64,000 nucleotides of DNA from Beggiatoa leptomitoformis (GTDB lineage Bacteria > Pseudomonadota > Gammaproteobacteria > Beggiatoales > Beggiatoaceae), in the NCBI RefSeq assembly GCF_001305575.3, contig NZ_CP012373.2:1302001-1366000 (forward strand). The letters are read 5' to 3'. Positions 47,270-57,061 of the stretch are shown here, in pieces. How positions within the stretch are numbered: position 1 is the stretch's first letter; each line of letters opens with the position of its first letter. The notes below the pieces were generated by a model that worked only from the letters and a program-made list of their open reading frames with translations, was not told the origin of the DNA and ran no database searches. The position numbers and the translations under genes were made by a program.

Positions 47270-48487
47270 CTAGGCTTTATCGGGATTTTTTTCTAACAAA
47301 AACCGTTTAATAACCAACTCTAATAAATCTATAGCTAAATCTTGTTTTAATCCATACCCTAAATCTTGCTCTCCACCATCCCATAGCACTAATAAAGTGT
47401 TTTCATCACTATCAAACCCCTGATTTTTCCCCACAGGGTTTGCTGCAATCATATTTAATTTTTTCCGATGCAGTTTTTCCCACGCATAATTAGCAACATC
47501 ATGTGTTTCCGCTGCAAAACCAACGGTAAACGGGCGTTGTGGTAATTTGGCTATTTCGCCGAGAATATCCGTTGTTCTTTCCAATGGCAGGCTTAATTCA
47601 CTTTGCACCGTTTTCTTCATTTTTTGCGTTGCAACTTGCGCAGGACGATAATCGGCAACCGCTGCCGTTGAAATGAAAATATCAACGTTTTCTATATTAA
47701 ACATCACGGCTTCATACATATCTTGCGCACTATAAACAGGCATCAGTTGCGCACCTATTGGCGGCGGTAACACACTATTACCACTAATTAAAATAACCTC
47801 CCCCCCTTCGGCTAAAACCGCATTTGCCAGTGCGTAACCCATTTTTCCCGAACTCCGATTGCTGATAAAACGGACAGGGTCTATATCTTCACGGGTTGCA
47901 CCTGCGGTAATGAGAACTTTATAGCCTTTTAAACGGTGAGGACTGAGAAAAGTCTGTAGTTGCGCCACTATTGCTAAGGGTTCGGGCATACGTCCCATAC
48001 CGACTTCCCCGCAAGCTTGCGCACCCTCAGCGGGTTTTAAAAGGGTAATGCCACGCTGTATCAGACGTTGACAATTTTCTTGTGTAATGCTGGCATTCCA
48101 CATTTGTTGATTCATTGTGGGTGCGACAATAATCGGTGCCGTACTGGCTAAACAAAGCGTTGTTAATAAATCATTTGCCATACCAACGGTTAGGCGCGCT
48201 AAAAAATCGGCTGTTGCGGGTGCAATGAGGATAACATCCGCCCAACGGGCTAATTCTATATGTCCCATGGCTGATTCTGCTTCAGAATCTAGTAGATGTG
48301 TATGAACACGTTGCCCTGATACCGCTTGAAAGGTCAGCGGTGTCACAAAGGCTTGTGCAGCATCCGTCATTACCACTTTTACCACCGCGCCTTGTTCCCG
48401 TAAACGTCGCACAAGGTCTGGACATTTATAAACAGCAATCCCACCCGTTACACCCAGTAAAACATGTTTATTTTGTAAAAAATTCAT
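47270..48487 (-). CDS. coaBC: Bifunctional phosphopantothenoylcysteine decarboxylase / synthetase
   Basis: 405 residues. The CoaC flavoprotein half (1-190) has GVTGGIAVYKCPDLVRRL, MGHIELARWADV, the VAPTMNQQMW motif (related to PxMNxxMW) and the substrate-lid ACGEVGMGRM. The CoaB half begins at VLITAGATREDIDPVRFISN and contains SSGKMGYALA and FAAET. It makes 4'-phosphopantetheine in coenzyme A synthesis. It is divergent from tag. Confidence 0.95.
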   Translation of the reverse strand: MNFLQNKHVLLGVTGGIAVYKCPDLVRRLREQGAVVKVVMTDAAQAFVTPLTFQAVSGQRVHTHLLDSEAESAMGHIELARWADVILIAPATADFLARLTVGMANDLLTTLCLASTAPIIVAPTMNQQMWNASITQENCQRLIQRGITLLKPAEGAQACGEVGMGRMPEPLAIVAQLQTFLSPHRLKGYKVLITAGATREDIDPVRFISNRSSGKMGYALANAVLAEGGEVILISGNSVLPPPIGAQLMPVYSAQDMYEAVMFNIENVDIFISTAAVADYRPAQVATQKMKKTVQSELSLPLERTTDILGEIAKLPQRPFTVGFAAETHDVANYAWEKLHRKKLNMIAANPVGKNQGFDSDENTLLVLWDGGEQDLGYGLKQDLAIDLLELVIKRFLLEKNPDKA

Positions 48488-48684
48488 TGTGTGGTCACTT
48501 TGTGGTAGAGGTTATTAATGCGAATTAAATGAATAAAATGTTTTTGTAATTTAAAGATTCCGTTAAATCTGTATCATTAGCAACGTTAAAAGATTATCTA
48601 TTTACCCTATTGATAACAACGTATCTCATAACGAAGTTGCTTATAATAAAAACGAACAGTAAACAACATTATTCAGGATTTATC

Positions 48685-49257
48685 ATGCAAATACGCTGTG
48701 CGTGGGCAGAAGCGACCCCGCTAGAAATGCTTTATCATGACCAAGAATGGGGTTGTCCTATACATGATGACCTTGTTTTATTTGAGTTTCTGCTATTAGA
48801 AGGGATGCAAGCAGGCTTGAGTTGGCGAACAGTATTGCAAAAACGAGAAAACTACCGTTTGGCATTAGCACAATTTGACCCTGTTAAATTAGCCGTGTTG
48901 GATGAAACACAACAAGCACTATTATTAAGCAATACAGGCTTAATCCGCAATCGTGCTAAAATTGCAGCAATTCCTCTTAATGCACGCGCTTTTTTACAAA
49001 TTCAGGCGGAATATGGACAATTCGCAGATTATCTGTGGGGTTTTGTAAATGGACAAACCATTCAAAATAATTGGCAACAGATGGCAGATATTCCCGCACA
49101 AACGGCTTTATCTGATAAAATTAGTAAGGATTTGAAAAAAAGAGGTTTTAAATTCGTTGGTTCAACCATTTGCTATGCGTATATGCAAGCAGTGGGGTTG
49201 GTGAATGACCATTTAGTAACCTGTTTTCGTCATGCTGAAGTACTGTCAATGAGATAA
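48685..49257 (+). CDS. tag: DNA-3-methyladenine glycosylase I
   Basis: 190 residues from the ATG at 48685, close to E. coli Tag (187). It opens MQIRCAWAEATPLEMLYHDQ, includes EGMQAGLSWRTVLQKRENYR and FVGSTICYAYMQAVGLVNDH, with the zinc ligands Cys5, His, and the C-terminal NDHLVTCFRH. A longer reading from 48610 adds a non-conserved segment. It removes alkylated adenine from DNA. It is 4 bases upstream of xthA, forming a small repair operon. Confidence 0.93.
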   Translation: MQIRCAWAEATPLEMLYHDQEWGCPIHDDLVLFEFLLLEGMQAGLSWRTVLQKRENYRLALAQFDPVKLAVLDETQQALLLSNTGLIRNRAKIAAIPLNARAFLQIQAEYGQFADYLWGFVNGQTIQNNWQQMADIPAQTALSDKISKDLKKRGFKFVGSTICYAYMQAVGLVNDHLVTCFRHAEVLSMR

Positions 49258-49261
49258 GTTA

Positions 49262-50035
49262 ATGTTTACGATTGCAACATGGAATGTGAATTCGTTACGG
49301 GTACGTTTGCCGCAGCTATTGGATTGGCTCGCCCGCGTGCAACCTGATATTGTTGCGCTGCAAGAGACCAAAACCGTCGATGCAACCTTTCCACTGACTG
49401 AGATACAACAAGCAGGTTATCACGCTATTTTTGCAGGGCAAAAAACATACAATGGTGTCGCGCTACTCAGTCGCATGACAGGCACAGAAATTGTTACCGA
49501 ATTGCCCAATTATCCCGACTCGCAACGGCGGGTGCTTGCCGTGACTTATCCCAACGGGTTACGGGTATTAAATCTATATGTTCCCAACGGTTCAAGTGTC
49601 GATTCAGACAAATATCACTACAAACTAGCTTGGTTAAATGCGTTGCAAGCATACGTTGCAGACAGTTTGCAACGTTATTCATCTTTTTGTGTTTTAGGCG
49701 ATTTTAATATTGCCCCAACAGATGCAGACGTTCACGACCCGCAGGCATGGGAAGGTGGTGTATTAGTCAGTCCCGCAGAACGTCTGGCATTACAAAACCT
49801 TATGGCACTAGGTTTGCAGGATACGTTTCGTCTTTTTGAACAAAGTCCTGAGAGCTTTAGCTGGTGGGATTATCGCGCGGCTGGCTTTAGACGTAATCAC
49901 GGGGTACGTATAGACTTGATTTTGGCAAATGCCGCACTCGCACAATGCTGTCAGGCGTGCCACATAGACAAAGAACCGCGCAGATTAGAAAGACCTTCCG
50001 ACCACACGCCCGTTGTCGCCACCTTTGCACTATAA
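49262..50035 (+). CDS. xthA: Exodeoxyribonuclease III
   Basis: 257 residues with the full exonuclease/endonuclease/phosphatase set: ATWNVNSLRVRLPQLLDW, DIVALQETKT, LNLYVPNG, LGDFNIAP, RIDLILANA and SDHTPVVATF. It cleaves abasic sites and works after Tag in base-excision repair. It follows tag at once and overlaps or abuts ftsL downstream (28 bases to the ftsL ATG). Confidence 0.95.
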   Translation: MFTIATWNVNSLRVRLPQLLDWLARVQPDIVALQETKTVDATFPLTEIQQAGYHAIFAGQKTYNGVALLSRMTGTEIVTELPNYPDSQRRVLAVTYPNGLRVLNLYVPNGSSVDSDKYHYKLAWLNALQAYVADSLQRYSSFCVLGDFNIAPTDADVHDPQAWEGGVLVSPAERLALQNLMALGLQDTFRLFEQSPESFSWWDYRAAGFRRNHGVRIDLILANAALAQCCQACHIDKEPRRLERPSDHTPVVATFAL

Positions 50036-50063
50036 CATTGCATTATTGGTAGTCCTTGTATTT

Positions 50064-50339
50064 ATGTCCTCCTTCATGACTAAAGTCTTGCTAACTGCGC
50101 TGATTGCTTGGTTATTCATCTCCTCCGTTCAATTGATTGTCATGCGTTATCAAACCCGTATGCTGTTTGCTGAATTACAGCGATTGGAAAAACAACGCGA
50201 TGAACTTGATGTTCATTGGGGACGGTTACAAATTGAACAAACCACTTATGAACAACATGAGCGGATAGAATCCCTTGCACGCGAAAAGTTACGGATGTTC
50301 GCACCCACCGTTAAAGATACTATTCTTGTAACACCTTAA
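50064..50339 (+). CDS. ftsL: Cell division protein FtsL
   Basis: 91 residues from the ATG at 50064; a second ATG at 50076 is equally possible and neither has a strong ribosome-binding site. A short cytoplasmic start is followed by one membrane helix (about 6-24, LLTALIAWLFISSVQL) and a periplasmic coiled coil with LQRLEKQRDELDVHWGRLQ and EQHERIESLAREKL, the classic FtsL pattern. It acts with FtsB and FtsQ to activate septal peptidoglycan synthesis. It is 7 bases before ftsI. The usual upstream mraZ-rsmH pair is missing. Confidence 0.88.
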   Translation: MSSFMTKVLLTALIAWLFISSVQLIVMRYQTRMLFAELQRLEKQRDELDVHWGRLQIEQTTYEQHERIESLAREKLRMFAPTVKDTILVTP

Positions 50340-50346
50340 TATAAAG

Positions 50347-52182
50347 ATGAAGATAAAACACACCACGTTTATCTTCACCTCACCCATGCTGTTAAACACG
50401 ACCATGTTACTGCTGACCAAATCTACTCGCCGTCATCCACGACGCACGTCTAACCGATTCTCTCCACGTGCTGCCGTGCGTTTTGCCCGTCGTAAAGCCA
50501 AAATTGAAGTTTTTTGGGTACGCCGTCAATGGATGCTCTCACTCTTTTCTATATTGGCAGGGGTTCTCGTTTGTCGTGCTATCTATCTACAAGTAATGGA
50601 TAGCGAATTTTTACAAGACCAAGGCGATGCACGCCATATTCGTACCGTAACAATGACCGCACATCGCGGAATGCTGATGGATAGAAATGGCGAGCCATTG
50701 GCGATTAGTAGTCCTGTTGATTCTGTATGGGTAAATCCGAGTCAATTTAAAACGGAACAAGCCAATTGGGATAAATTAGCCACCACGCTCAATATTAACC
50801 GTAAAGAAATAGATGATATTCTGACTACCCGCATGAGTCGTGGCTTTGTCTATCTTAAACGCCATATTTCACCTGAAATGACGCAACAAGTTAAGAGCCT
50901 AGATTTATCAGGTGTTTATTTACAAAGAGAATATCGCCGTTTCTATCCGTCAGGCGAGGTAACAGCTCATTTACTCGGATTTACGAATGTTGATGACAGT
51001 GGACAAGAAGGGATGGAACTTGCGTTTAATAACATTCTGCGCGGGGTTGCGGGTGCAAAACAAGTTATGCAAGATAATCGCGGACAAATTATTGCAGACG
51101 TAGAAAACATAAGCCTACCGCAACACGGAAAAGATATTCGTCTGAGTATCGACCGCCGCTTACAATACCTTGCTTATCGTGAGCTTAGAAACGCTGTTCG
51201 TCGTCACAATGCCGTTGCGGGTGCTGCGGTTATTTTAGACGTGCGCACAGGTGAAGTGTTAGCCATGGTCAATCAACCAACCTATAATCCTAATGACCGC
51301 AGTGGGTTAAAAGCAGATGACTATCGCAATCGTGCTGTTGTTGACCTATTTGAACCGGGTTCAACGATGAAACCCTTCACCATTGCTGCCGCATTACAAA
51401 GTGGTAAATTCACCCCTGACACGCTGATAAATACCTCTCCCGGTAGTATGCGCTTTGGTAAATATCTTATTCATGATACGCATAATTACGGCACATTGAG
51501 CCTTGCTAAAATTATTCAAAAATCCAGTAATGTCGGCGCGAGTAAAATAGCACTCTCTATTCCCGCAGAACAGCATTGGAGACTATTAGACCAGTTGGGA
51601 TTTGGTGGCATGAGTGCCAGCGGTTTTCCCGGTGAAATCGCGGGGCGTTTGTCTAACTACAAAACGTGGAAACCCATTCAACAAGCCAGTATTTCATACG
51701 GTTATAGTATTAATACAACCCTCTTACAACTTGCCCGCGCTTATACCGTTTTAGGTAATGGTGGCATACTGCCTGCAATTTCATTCACCCCTGTTGATAC
51801 GGCACAAACAACTCAGCCGATTAATACCTTGACACGGGTTATTAGCCCTAAAACTGCTCGTGAAATCTTAGATATGCTAGAACTGGTTGTAAAACCGGGG
51901 GGAACAGGTACGCTTGCCAAAGTACCCGGTTACCGTGTGGGTGGTAAAACAGGAACAGCTTTAAAATCAACAGGAAAAGGCTATTCCGCAGGTAATTATT
52001 ACGCCTTATTTGTTGGCATCGCCCCGATTAGTACACCGCGTTTAGTGATGGCCATCTTGATAGAAGAACCACGCACAGGGGGATATTATGGTGGACAAGT
52101 CGCTGCCCCTGTTTTCAGTAAAGTTATGACAGGCGCGTTGCGTTTATTAAATATTCCACCTGACGATGTAGAGAGTTTATAA
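50347..52182 (+). CDS. ftsI: Peptidoglycan transpeptidase FtsI (PBP3)
   Basis: 611 residues. A basic cytoplasmic tail and one membrane helix (about 62-82) lead to the pedestal domain (GMLMDRNGEPLAISSPVDSV) and the transpeptidase with SxxK at EPGSTMKPFT (active Ser near 339), SxN at QKSSNVGAS near 391, and KTG at GGKTGTALKS near 533. It cross-links septal peptidoglycan. Long N-terminal tail (about 60 residues, rich in Arg) is somewhat longer than in E. coli. murE and the rest of the dcw cluster do not follow. Confidence 0.95.
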   Translation: MKIKHTTFIFTSPMLLNTTMLLLTKSTRRHPRRTSNRFSPRAAVRFARRKAKIEVFWVRRQWMLSLFSILAGVLVCRAIYLQVMDSEFLQDQGDARHIRTVTMTAHRGMLMDRNGEPLAISSPVDSVWVNPSQFKTEQANWDKLATTLNINRKEIDDILTTRMSRGFVYLKRHISPEMTQQVKSLDLSGVYLQREYRRFYPSGEVTAHLLGFTNVDDSGQEGMELAFNNILRGVAGAKQVMQDNRGQIIADVENISLPQHGKDIRLSIDRRLQYLAYRELRNAVRRHNAVAGAAVILDVRTGEVLAMVNQPTYNPNDRSGLKADDYRNRAVVDLFEPGSTMKPFTIAAALQSGKFTPDTLINTSPGSMRFGKYLIHDTHNYGTLSLAKIIQKSSNVGASKIALSIPAEQHWRLLDQLGFGGMSASGFPGEIAGRLSNYKTWKPIQQASISYGYSINTTLLQLARAYTVLGNGGILPAISFTPVDTAQTTQPINTLTRVISPKTAREILDMLELVVKPGGTGTLAKVPGYRVGGKTGTALKSTGKGYSAGNYYALFVGIAPISTPRLVMAILIEEPRTGGYYGGQVAAPVFSKVMTGALRLLNIPPDDVESL

Positions 52183-52422
52183 GCAAAATCTGGCTTATTT
52201 TGAGGATATTAAGGTTATAAAGTATTTTTAAAAATAAGGTAATTATATTTTAATTTATAGCTATTTTACTTGAAATAGCATTTATTAGTCTTATAGTTAT
52301 AACATGGAAATATTTATCTCAGCAAGGAAAGTAGCTGTACATTGTTTAGCAAGCAGTAGATTTATTACGTTGAAGTTAAACAATGTTATTCCGTAATAAT
52401 GCTGATATAAACCGAATAATGG

Positions 52423-52779
52423 ATGGTATTTATGATATCTTTCACTAAATGTAGCAGTTTTTTACTTATCCTATTGTTGAATAGTTTAGCATTCAATGTG
52501 ATGGCGGTTGATTCCTCACAATTTGATGGTTACGCGCATAATCGGTATGTGGATGATGGCCGTGATGATTCATCACATCGTCATTATCACAAGGATAATA
52601 AGAAAAAACATCATTATAACCCAAAGCGATACGAGTATCCCAATCGCTCACACGAGTATAAAAAGGATAAACGTTGGTACAATCCTCATCGTCCTCAGGT
52701 AGAAAGACCTGATTACAGAAGAGATGATGCTCCTCGGTATAATCCATACGTTGAAAGACGTAAACATGATGATCATTAA
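52423..52779 (+). CDS. Small secreted His/Lys/Asp/Tyr-rich protein
   Basis: 118 residues. A hydrophobic signal peptide (about 8-28, ending VMAVD) leads to a mature part of about 90 residues packed with His, Lys, Arg, Asp and Tyr (HRHYHKDNKKKHHYNPKRY). It has almost no hydrophobic core and is likely disordered; metal or polyanion binding is possible. I recognise no family. In character it recalls the Asp/Arg/Tyr-rich part of the DUF3011 protein at 43124. A terminator follows at 52822. Confidence 0.65.
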   Translation: MVFMISFTKCSSFLLILLLNSLAFNVMAVDSSQFDGYAHNRYVDDGRDDSSHRHYHKDNKKKHHYNPKRYEYPNRSHEYKKDKRWYNPHRPQVERPDYRRDDAPRYNPYVERRKHDDH

Positions 52780-52821
52780 AGAAAGGTGTATCCGTTAGGA
52801 TTTACTTAATATTTATCAAAG

Positions 52822-52854
52822 ACCTTTTAGATTTCAACCGTCTAAAAGGTTTTT
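52822..52854. terminator. Intrinsic terminator between convergent genes
   Basis: ACCTTTTAGA pairs perfectly with TCTAAAAGGT around a 9-base loop and is followed by TTTT. It lies between the small secreted protein and hrpB. Confidence 0.8.
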
Positions 52855-52873
52855 GTACGTCATCACCCATTAT

Positions 52874-55381
52874 TTATTCCCCTCTCGGTTTTACCCGTCG
52901 TGTCGCTACCGCTTGATAAGGGTCATCAGGCCAATAATGTTTCGGATAACGTCCTTTTAATTCTTTTTTCACGTCTGCGTAGGTTCTCTCCCAAAAACTA
53001 CTTAAATCTTGTGTAACTTGTATCGGTTGGCGTGCAGGCGATAGCAAGTGCAGCATGATTTTTATTCGCCCTTGAGCAATGGTTGGTGTGGTATGCAGTC
53101 CGAAAAGCTCTTGTAAACGCACCGCTAAAATGGGGGGCTGTCCATCAGGAAAATATTGCAGGCGAATGTGTGAACCACTGGGAACGAGTAGGTGAGTTGG
53201 TGCATGTTTATCAATGTGTTGTTGCATTGTCCATGTTAAACAGGCGTGTAAAATTTCGGTTAAATTCAATTTTTGTAAATGACTTAAACGACTCATCCCT
53301 GTTAAATAAGCGGCTAACCACGTATCTAACTGAGCAAGCAAATAGTCATCGCTGATGTCAGGTAATCCTAACTCAGGCATCCATGTACGCAAAGCGAGAA
53401 TACGCGCTTGCCATTCACGCAGTGCCTCTGTAAATGGTAATGCACTGATACCTGTTTGTTGAATACCTTGAATTAAAATGGGAATACGTGCATGGTCCGT
53501 TAGATTGGTTAAAGGCGTGCGAGTAAAAATTAATTCACCTAAACGCTGTTCCCGTTGGGCAACGACACACGCTTGGGTATAGTCCCAGTTTATGCGTTCC
53601 TGTGTAACCACCCGCGCAGAAAGATAATGCAGTAAAGCGGTTTGGCTAACGGGTTCGGCAAGAAAAATTTTCGCTTCAGCTCCTTGCCCACCATCTAAAT
53701 GAGCAACGGCTAAATAATCTGGTGCAGTCACCCCTGCGGGGAGTAATGCGCCCCGTCCATTTGCTAAGCGATAACGTTGATGGCTGTTTGCTCGTCGTTG
53801 GGCGATGCGGTCAGGATAGGCAAAAGCAAGCAAAATGCCTGCACTGTCGGCTTCTACGCTTTGTGGTGTTTCACGTAATTGCTTACGCCATTGTTGTGCA
53901 AGTTGTTCAACAAGTTGGCAAGCATTGCTGTCTATGCCTTGTGTCCGTGCGGCTTGTTTTCCTTGTTGTCTATAGGTTTGTAATGCGTGTAATCGGGCGG
54001 ACAATTCGGGGTTACGACTATCGCGGAGAATATCGCGTTCTGTTAATAATGCCGCAATATCACATGCTAAATTTCCCCATCCCAATTCTTGTGCGCGACA
54101 AAGTAAATGGGCTAAACGCGGATGTGTTGACCATGTCAACATGGTTTTACCAATATGGGTTAAACGTCCTTGTGTGTCTAAGGCTTCTAAATCGGCTAAT
54201 AATTCACGGGCTTGAGCAAGGGCTGCAACGGGTGGCGGGTCTAACCAACGCAAGGTATTGGCATCTTGTACGCCCCATTGTGCCAATTCTAAGGCGAGAG
54301 GAGCTAAGTCAGCCTCGAGGATTTCTGCGGGGGTTTGAGCAATGAGCCGTTCTTGTTGTTCTTTACTCCATAAACGGTAACAAGTGCCTGCTTGCAAGCG
54401 TCCTGCCCGTCCTGCCCGTTGTTCTGCGGCGGCTTTAGATACACGTTGCAATGCTAAATGACTTAAACCACTGCTTGGGTCAAATCGCGGCGCACGTCGC
54501 CAGCCGCTGTCGACAACGGTGGTAATGCCTTCAATGGTTAAACTGGTTTCTGCAATGGGAGTCGCAAGCACAATTTTTCGCTGTCCATTCGCAGCAGGGC
54601 GAATGGCTTGGTCTTGTGCCTCGCGGGATAAATCACCGTATAAAGGATAAATTTGTATCTGTGGCGGAAAAGTCGCGTTTAATAATTGTTGTGTACGTCG
54701 AATTTCCCCACCTCCCGGTAAAAATGCCAAAATGTCACCCGTTGTTTCCGTGATAAGGTTGCGTAACGCATTCGCCATGCTTTCTGCAATGGGGGCGTTA
54801 TTATCGGTTGGGATATATTGCAAGCTCACAGGATAACTGCGCCCCGCACTGCTAATAATAGGCGCGTTACCCAGTAATTTGGCGACAGCTTGCCCGTCTA
54901 AAGTTGCTGACATGACTAATAGTTTTAAATCATCACGTAAGGCTTGTTGCGTTTCTAAACAAAAAGCTAATCCTGTATCGGCATGTAAACTGCGCTCGTG
55001 AAATTCGTCAAAAATAACCAACCCTACGCCTGTTAATTCGGGGTCACGTTGTAAACGACGGGTTAAAATGCCTTCAGTAACGACTTCTATTCGTGTTTGC
55101 GCAGATAACTGGCTTTCAAAACGGGTTCTATAACCAACGGTTTTTCCAACAGCTTCCCCCAATTCATCCGCCATTCGTTGCGCGGCGGCGCGTGTGGCAA
55201 GGCGACGCGGTTCTAATAAAATTATCGTTTGTTGTTGTAGCCATGTTGCGTTTAATAAAGCAAGTGGCACGCGGGTGGTTTTTCCTGCACCCGGTGGGGC
55301 TTGTAAAACGACAGCAGGATGGTGTTGCAACGCGCTTTGTAAATTGGGGAGAACGGTGTCAATTGGTAACGGTGTGAACAT
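52874..55381 (-). CDS. hrpB: ATP-dependent RNA helicase HrpB
   Basis: 835 residues. DEAH/RHA motifs: APPGAGKTTRVPLALL (about 27-42), LLEPRRLATRAAAQRMA, FDEFHERSLHADTG (DEFH in place of DEAH), VMSATLDG, ATPIAETSLTIEGI and QRAGRAGR. The C-terminal half matches the HrpB-specific domain (SRNPELSARL, TQERINWDYTQACVV, and a final YPKHYWPDDPYQA). A 3'-5' helicase whose substrate in bacteria is not well defined. Single gene. Confidence 0.94.
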   Translation of the reverse strand: MFTPLPIDTVLPNLQSALQHHPAVVLQAPPGAGKTTRVPLALLNATWLQQQTIILLEPRRLATRAAAQRMADELGEAVGKTVGYRTRFESQLSAQTRIEVVTEGILTRRLQRDPELTGVGLVIFDEFHERSLHADTGLAFCLETQQALRDDLKLLVMSATLDGQAVAKLLGNAPIISSAGRSYPVSLQYIPTDNNAPIAESMANALRNLITETTGDILAFLPGGGEIRRTQQLLNATFPPQIQIYPLYGDLSREAQDQAIRPAANGQRKIVLATPIAETSLTIEGITTVVDSGWRRAPRFDPSSGLSHLALQRVSKAAAEQRAGRAGRLQAGTCYRLWSKEQQERLIAQTPAEILEADLAPLALELAQWGVQDANTLRWLDPPPVAALAQARELLADLEALDTQGRLTHIGKTMLTWSTHPRLAHLLCRAQELGWGNLACDIAALLTERDILRDSRNPELSARLHALQTYRQQGKQAARTQGIDSNACQLVEQLAQQWRKQLRETPQSVEADSAGILLAFAYPDRIAQRRANSHQRYRLANGRGALLPAGVTAPDYLAVAHLDGGQGAEAKIFLAEPVSQTALLHYLSARVVTQERINWDYTQACVVAQREQRLGELIFTRTPLTNLTDHARIPILIQGIQQTGISALPFTEALREWQARILALRTWMPELGLPDISDDYLLAQLDTWLAAYLTGMSRLSHLQKLNLTEILHACLTWTMQQHIDKHAPTHLLVPSGSHIRLQYFPDGQPPILAVRLQELFGLHTTPTIAQGRIKIMLHLLSPARQPIQVTQDLSSFWERTYADVKKELKGRYPKHYWPDDPYQAVATRRVKPRGE

Positions 55382-55536
55382 AGAGGGCGTAGGTACTAAG
55401 CTAAAAGGGGGGTGAATAATAAAGTAGTCAGGATAAGCCCTTTTGTTGACGTGAAACTGTCTGCATCAGAATTCTCAGGGTTATCAATGCAATTGTTTTT
55501 TATCTTGCTTAAATCTAAACGTATTGATTTAGCGTG

Positions 55537-56979
55537 TTAATGGTTATGCATTGCTACTTTTAAGCGTAAATTGGTTTGTATGGTGTGAAAGATGATGCCC
55601 ATATTTGGCATGATTTGTTCTAAAAATTCTACTTGTAATTCATTAAACTCTACCATTGCCCCCAATGAGACAACGCCTTTTAACTGATTTTCATACATAA
55701 AAGGGACAGCAAGAAAATGTGCGGGTGTTATTTCTTGTAACTCTTTCGTAATAAATGGATTATCTATAAAAGAGTGGGTTAAAAAAATGATTTTCTGCTC
55801 TAACGCGGCTTGTCCAACCAAGCCTTGACCGAGTGGGATAAGATTATCCAATTGATGCCGTAATAAACCGCCTTCACTGGCAATTAATTTAAACTGGGGA
55901 ACGGTTTGCATATCACTGAGATAGAATAATCCTGATTGCAAATCTAAATAATTTAATAAAAATTGTAAAATATGTCGGGCTAATCTCACTTCATCTTGTT
56001 CACCAACCAATAGATTATTTAACTGTGTTTGTCCCGTTTTTAACCAATCTTGTTTTATTAACATACGATTATTTTGTTGCGATTCTTGCATTAGTTGGCG
56101 ATTTTTTTGTAATTGTTCATGGTTATCTTGCAATTGTTGGTTAAAGGCATCGGCTAATAAATGTAATTCACGAATGCCTTGTGGATGTAAGGTGAATTCT
56201 GTGGTTTTATCCGTATGTTTTTTTAAAGCGTGTATATAATTACTAATAGGTAAACTAACTTGTTTCCAAAATATAAACAATAAGATAAGTACGCTAAACG
56301 GAATTAAAATAGCGATACTGATGAGGATGATAATTGCTTTTTTAACTTTAGCATGAGCCAAGTTAATTTCTTGGGTAATGCGTTGATTAACAAGTAGTTG
56401 AAAGCGTTTAATCGGTTGAATAATTTGTTGTTTAAGCGTGTCATATTGACGGTCAAACAAGAGTGTTCGGGCAATATTTAATTTATCCCCTGCTTCTGCC
56501 AATCTTTCTATGTCTGTTAATGGATAATTGCTGATTTCTTCAGGAATACCGATGACGGGCATATTTAAACTGGTTAAAACTAAACGCATGGCGTGAATGT
56601 CTTTTTCTTTCAATAAATCAGAAGTTTGTTTTATTGTTGCTAATAAATCTATTTCCTCCTTTGTTGCGCGTAGCGTATTAACTATATTCAATACTTTTTC
56701 GCGCGTTTGAATAAAATAGACTTCTTCTGCATAACGTTGTATATGTCGTTCATCGTATGTCATCACAAATTTACGTGCTTCATCGGTCAAATATTCCATT
56801 GCGTTAATAAAGTCTATACCTAACTGTCTAATACGTGCTTGTTCTTCTAAGATATCATCTTTTTCTTGCAGGGTTTGTTGCATATAAATCACGCTACCTG
56901 TCAATAATACCGTCATCATTCCTAACAAAAGAAGCGTGCTTAAATTCAGGGTGGACAGTTTGATAGTCATTATTTTCAT
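55537..56979 (-). CDS. Membrane sensor with HAMP-like and GAF domains, no output domain
   Basis: 480 residues. Membrane helix 1 (about 13-33), a helical periplasmic sensor (about 35-215), membrane helix 2 (about 217-242), a HAMP-like linker (about 245-300), a coiled coil (NHEQLQKNRQLMQESQQNN) and a GAF domain (about 325-475, with IPLGQGLVGQAALEQKII and AVPFMYENQLKGVVSLG). It then stops: neither kinase, GGDEF nor methyl-accepting domain is present. It may act by recruiting another signalling protein, or be one half of a split receptor. It is divergent from nikR. Confidence 0.75.
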   Translation of the reverse strand: MKIMTIKLSTLNLSTLLLLGMMTVLLTGSVIYMQQTLQEKDDILEEQARIRQLGIDFINAMEYLTDEARKFVMTYDERHIQRYAEEVYFIQTREKVLNIVNTLRATKEEIDLLATIKQTSDLLKEKDIHAMRLVLTSLNMPVIGIPEEISNYPLTDIERLAEAGDKLNIARTLLFDRQYDTLKQQIIQPIKRFQLLVNQRITQEINLAHAKVKKAIIILISIAILIPFSVLILLFIFWKQVSLPISNYIHALKKHTDKTTEFTLHPQGIRELHLLADAFNQQLQDNHEQLQKNRQLMQESQQNNRMLIKQDWLKTGQTQLNNLLVGEQDEVRLARHILQFLLNYLDLQSGLFYLSDMQTVPQFKLIASEGGLLRHQLDNLIPLGQGLVGQAALEQKIIFLTHSFIDNPFITKELQEITPAHFLAVPFMYENQLKGVVSLGAMVEFNELQVEFLEQIMPNMGIIFHTIQTNLRLKVAMHNH

Positions 56980-57061
56980 CCGTTAGAGTAAAAAAGCTAT
57001 TTTTATAAAACACAATTTTGCTAACACATTACTAACAACCCAATTATTCTATTAAAAAAAT

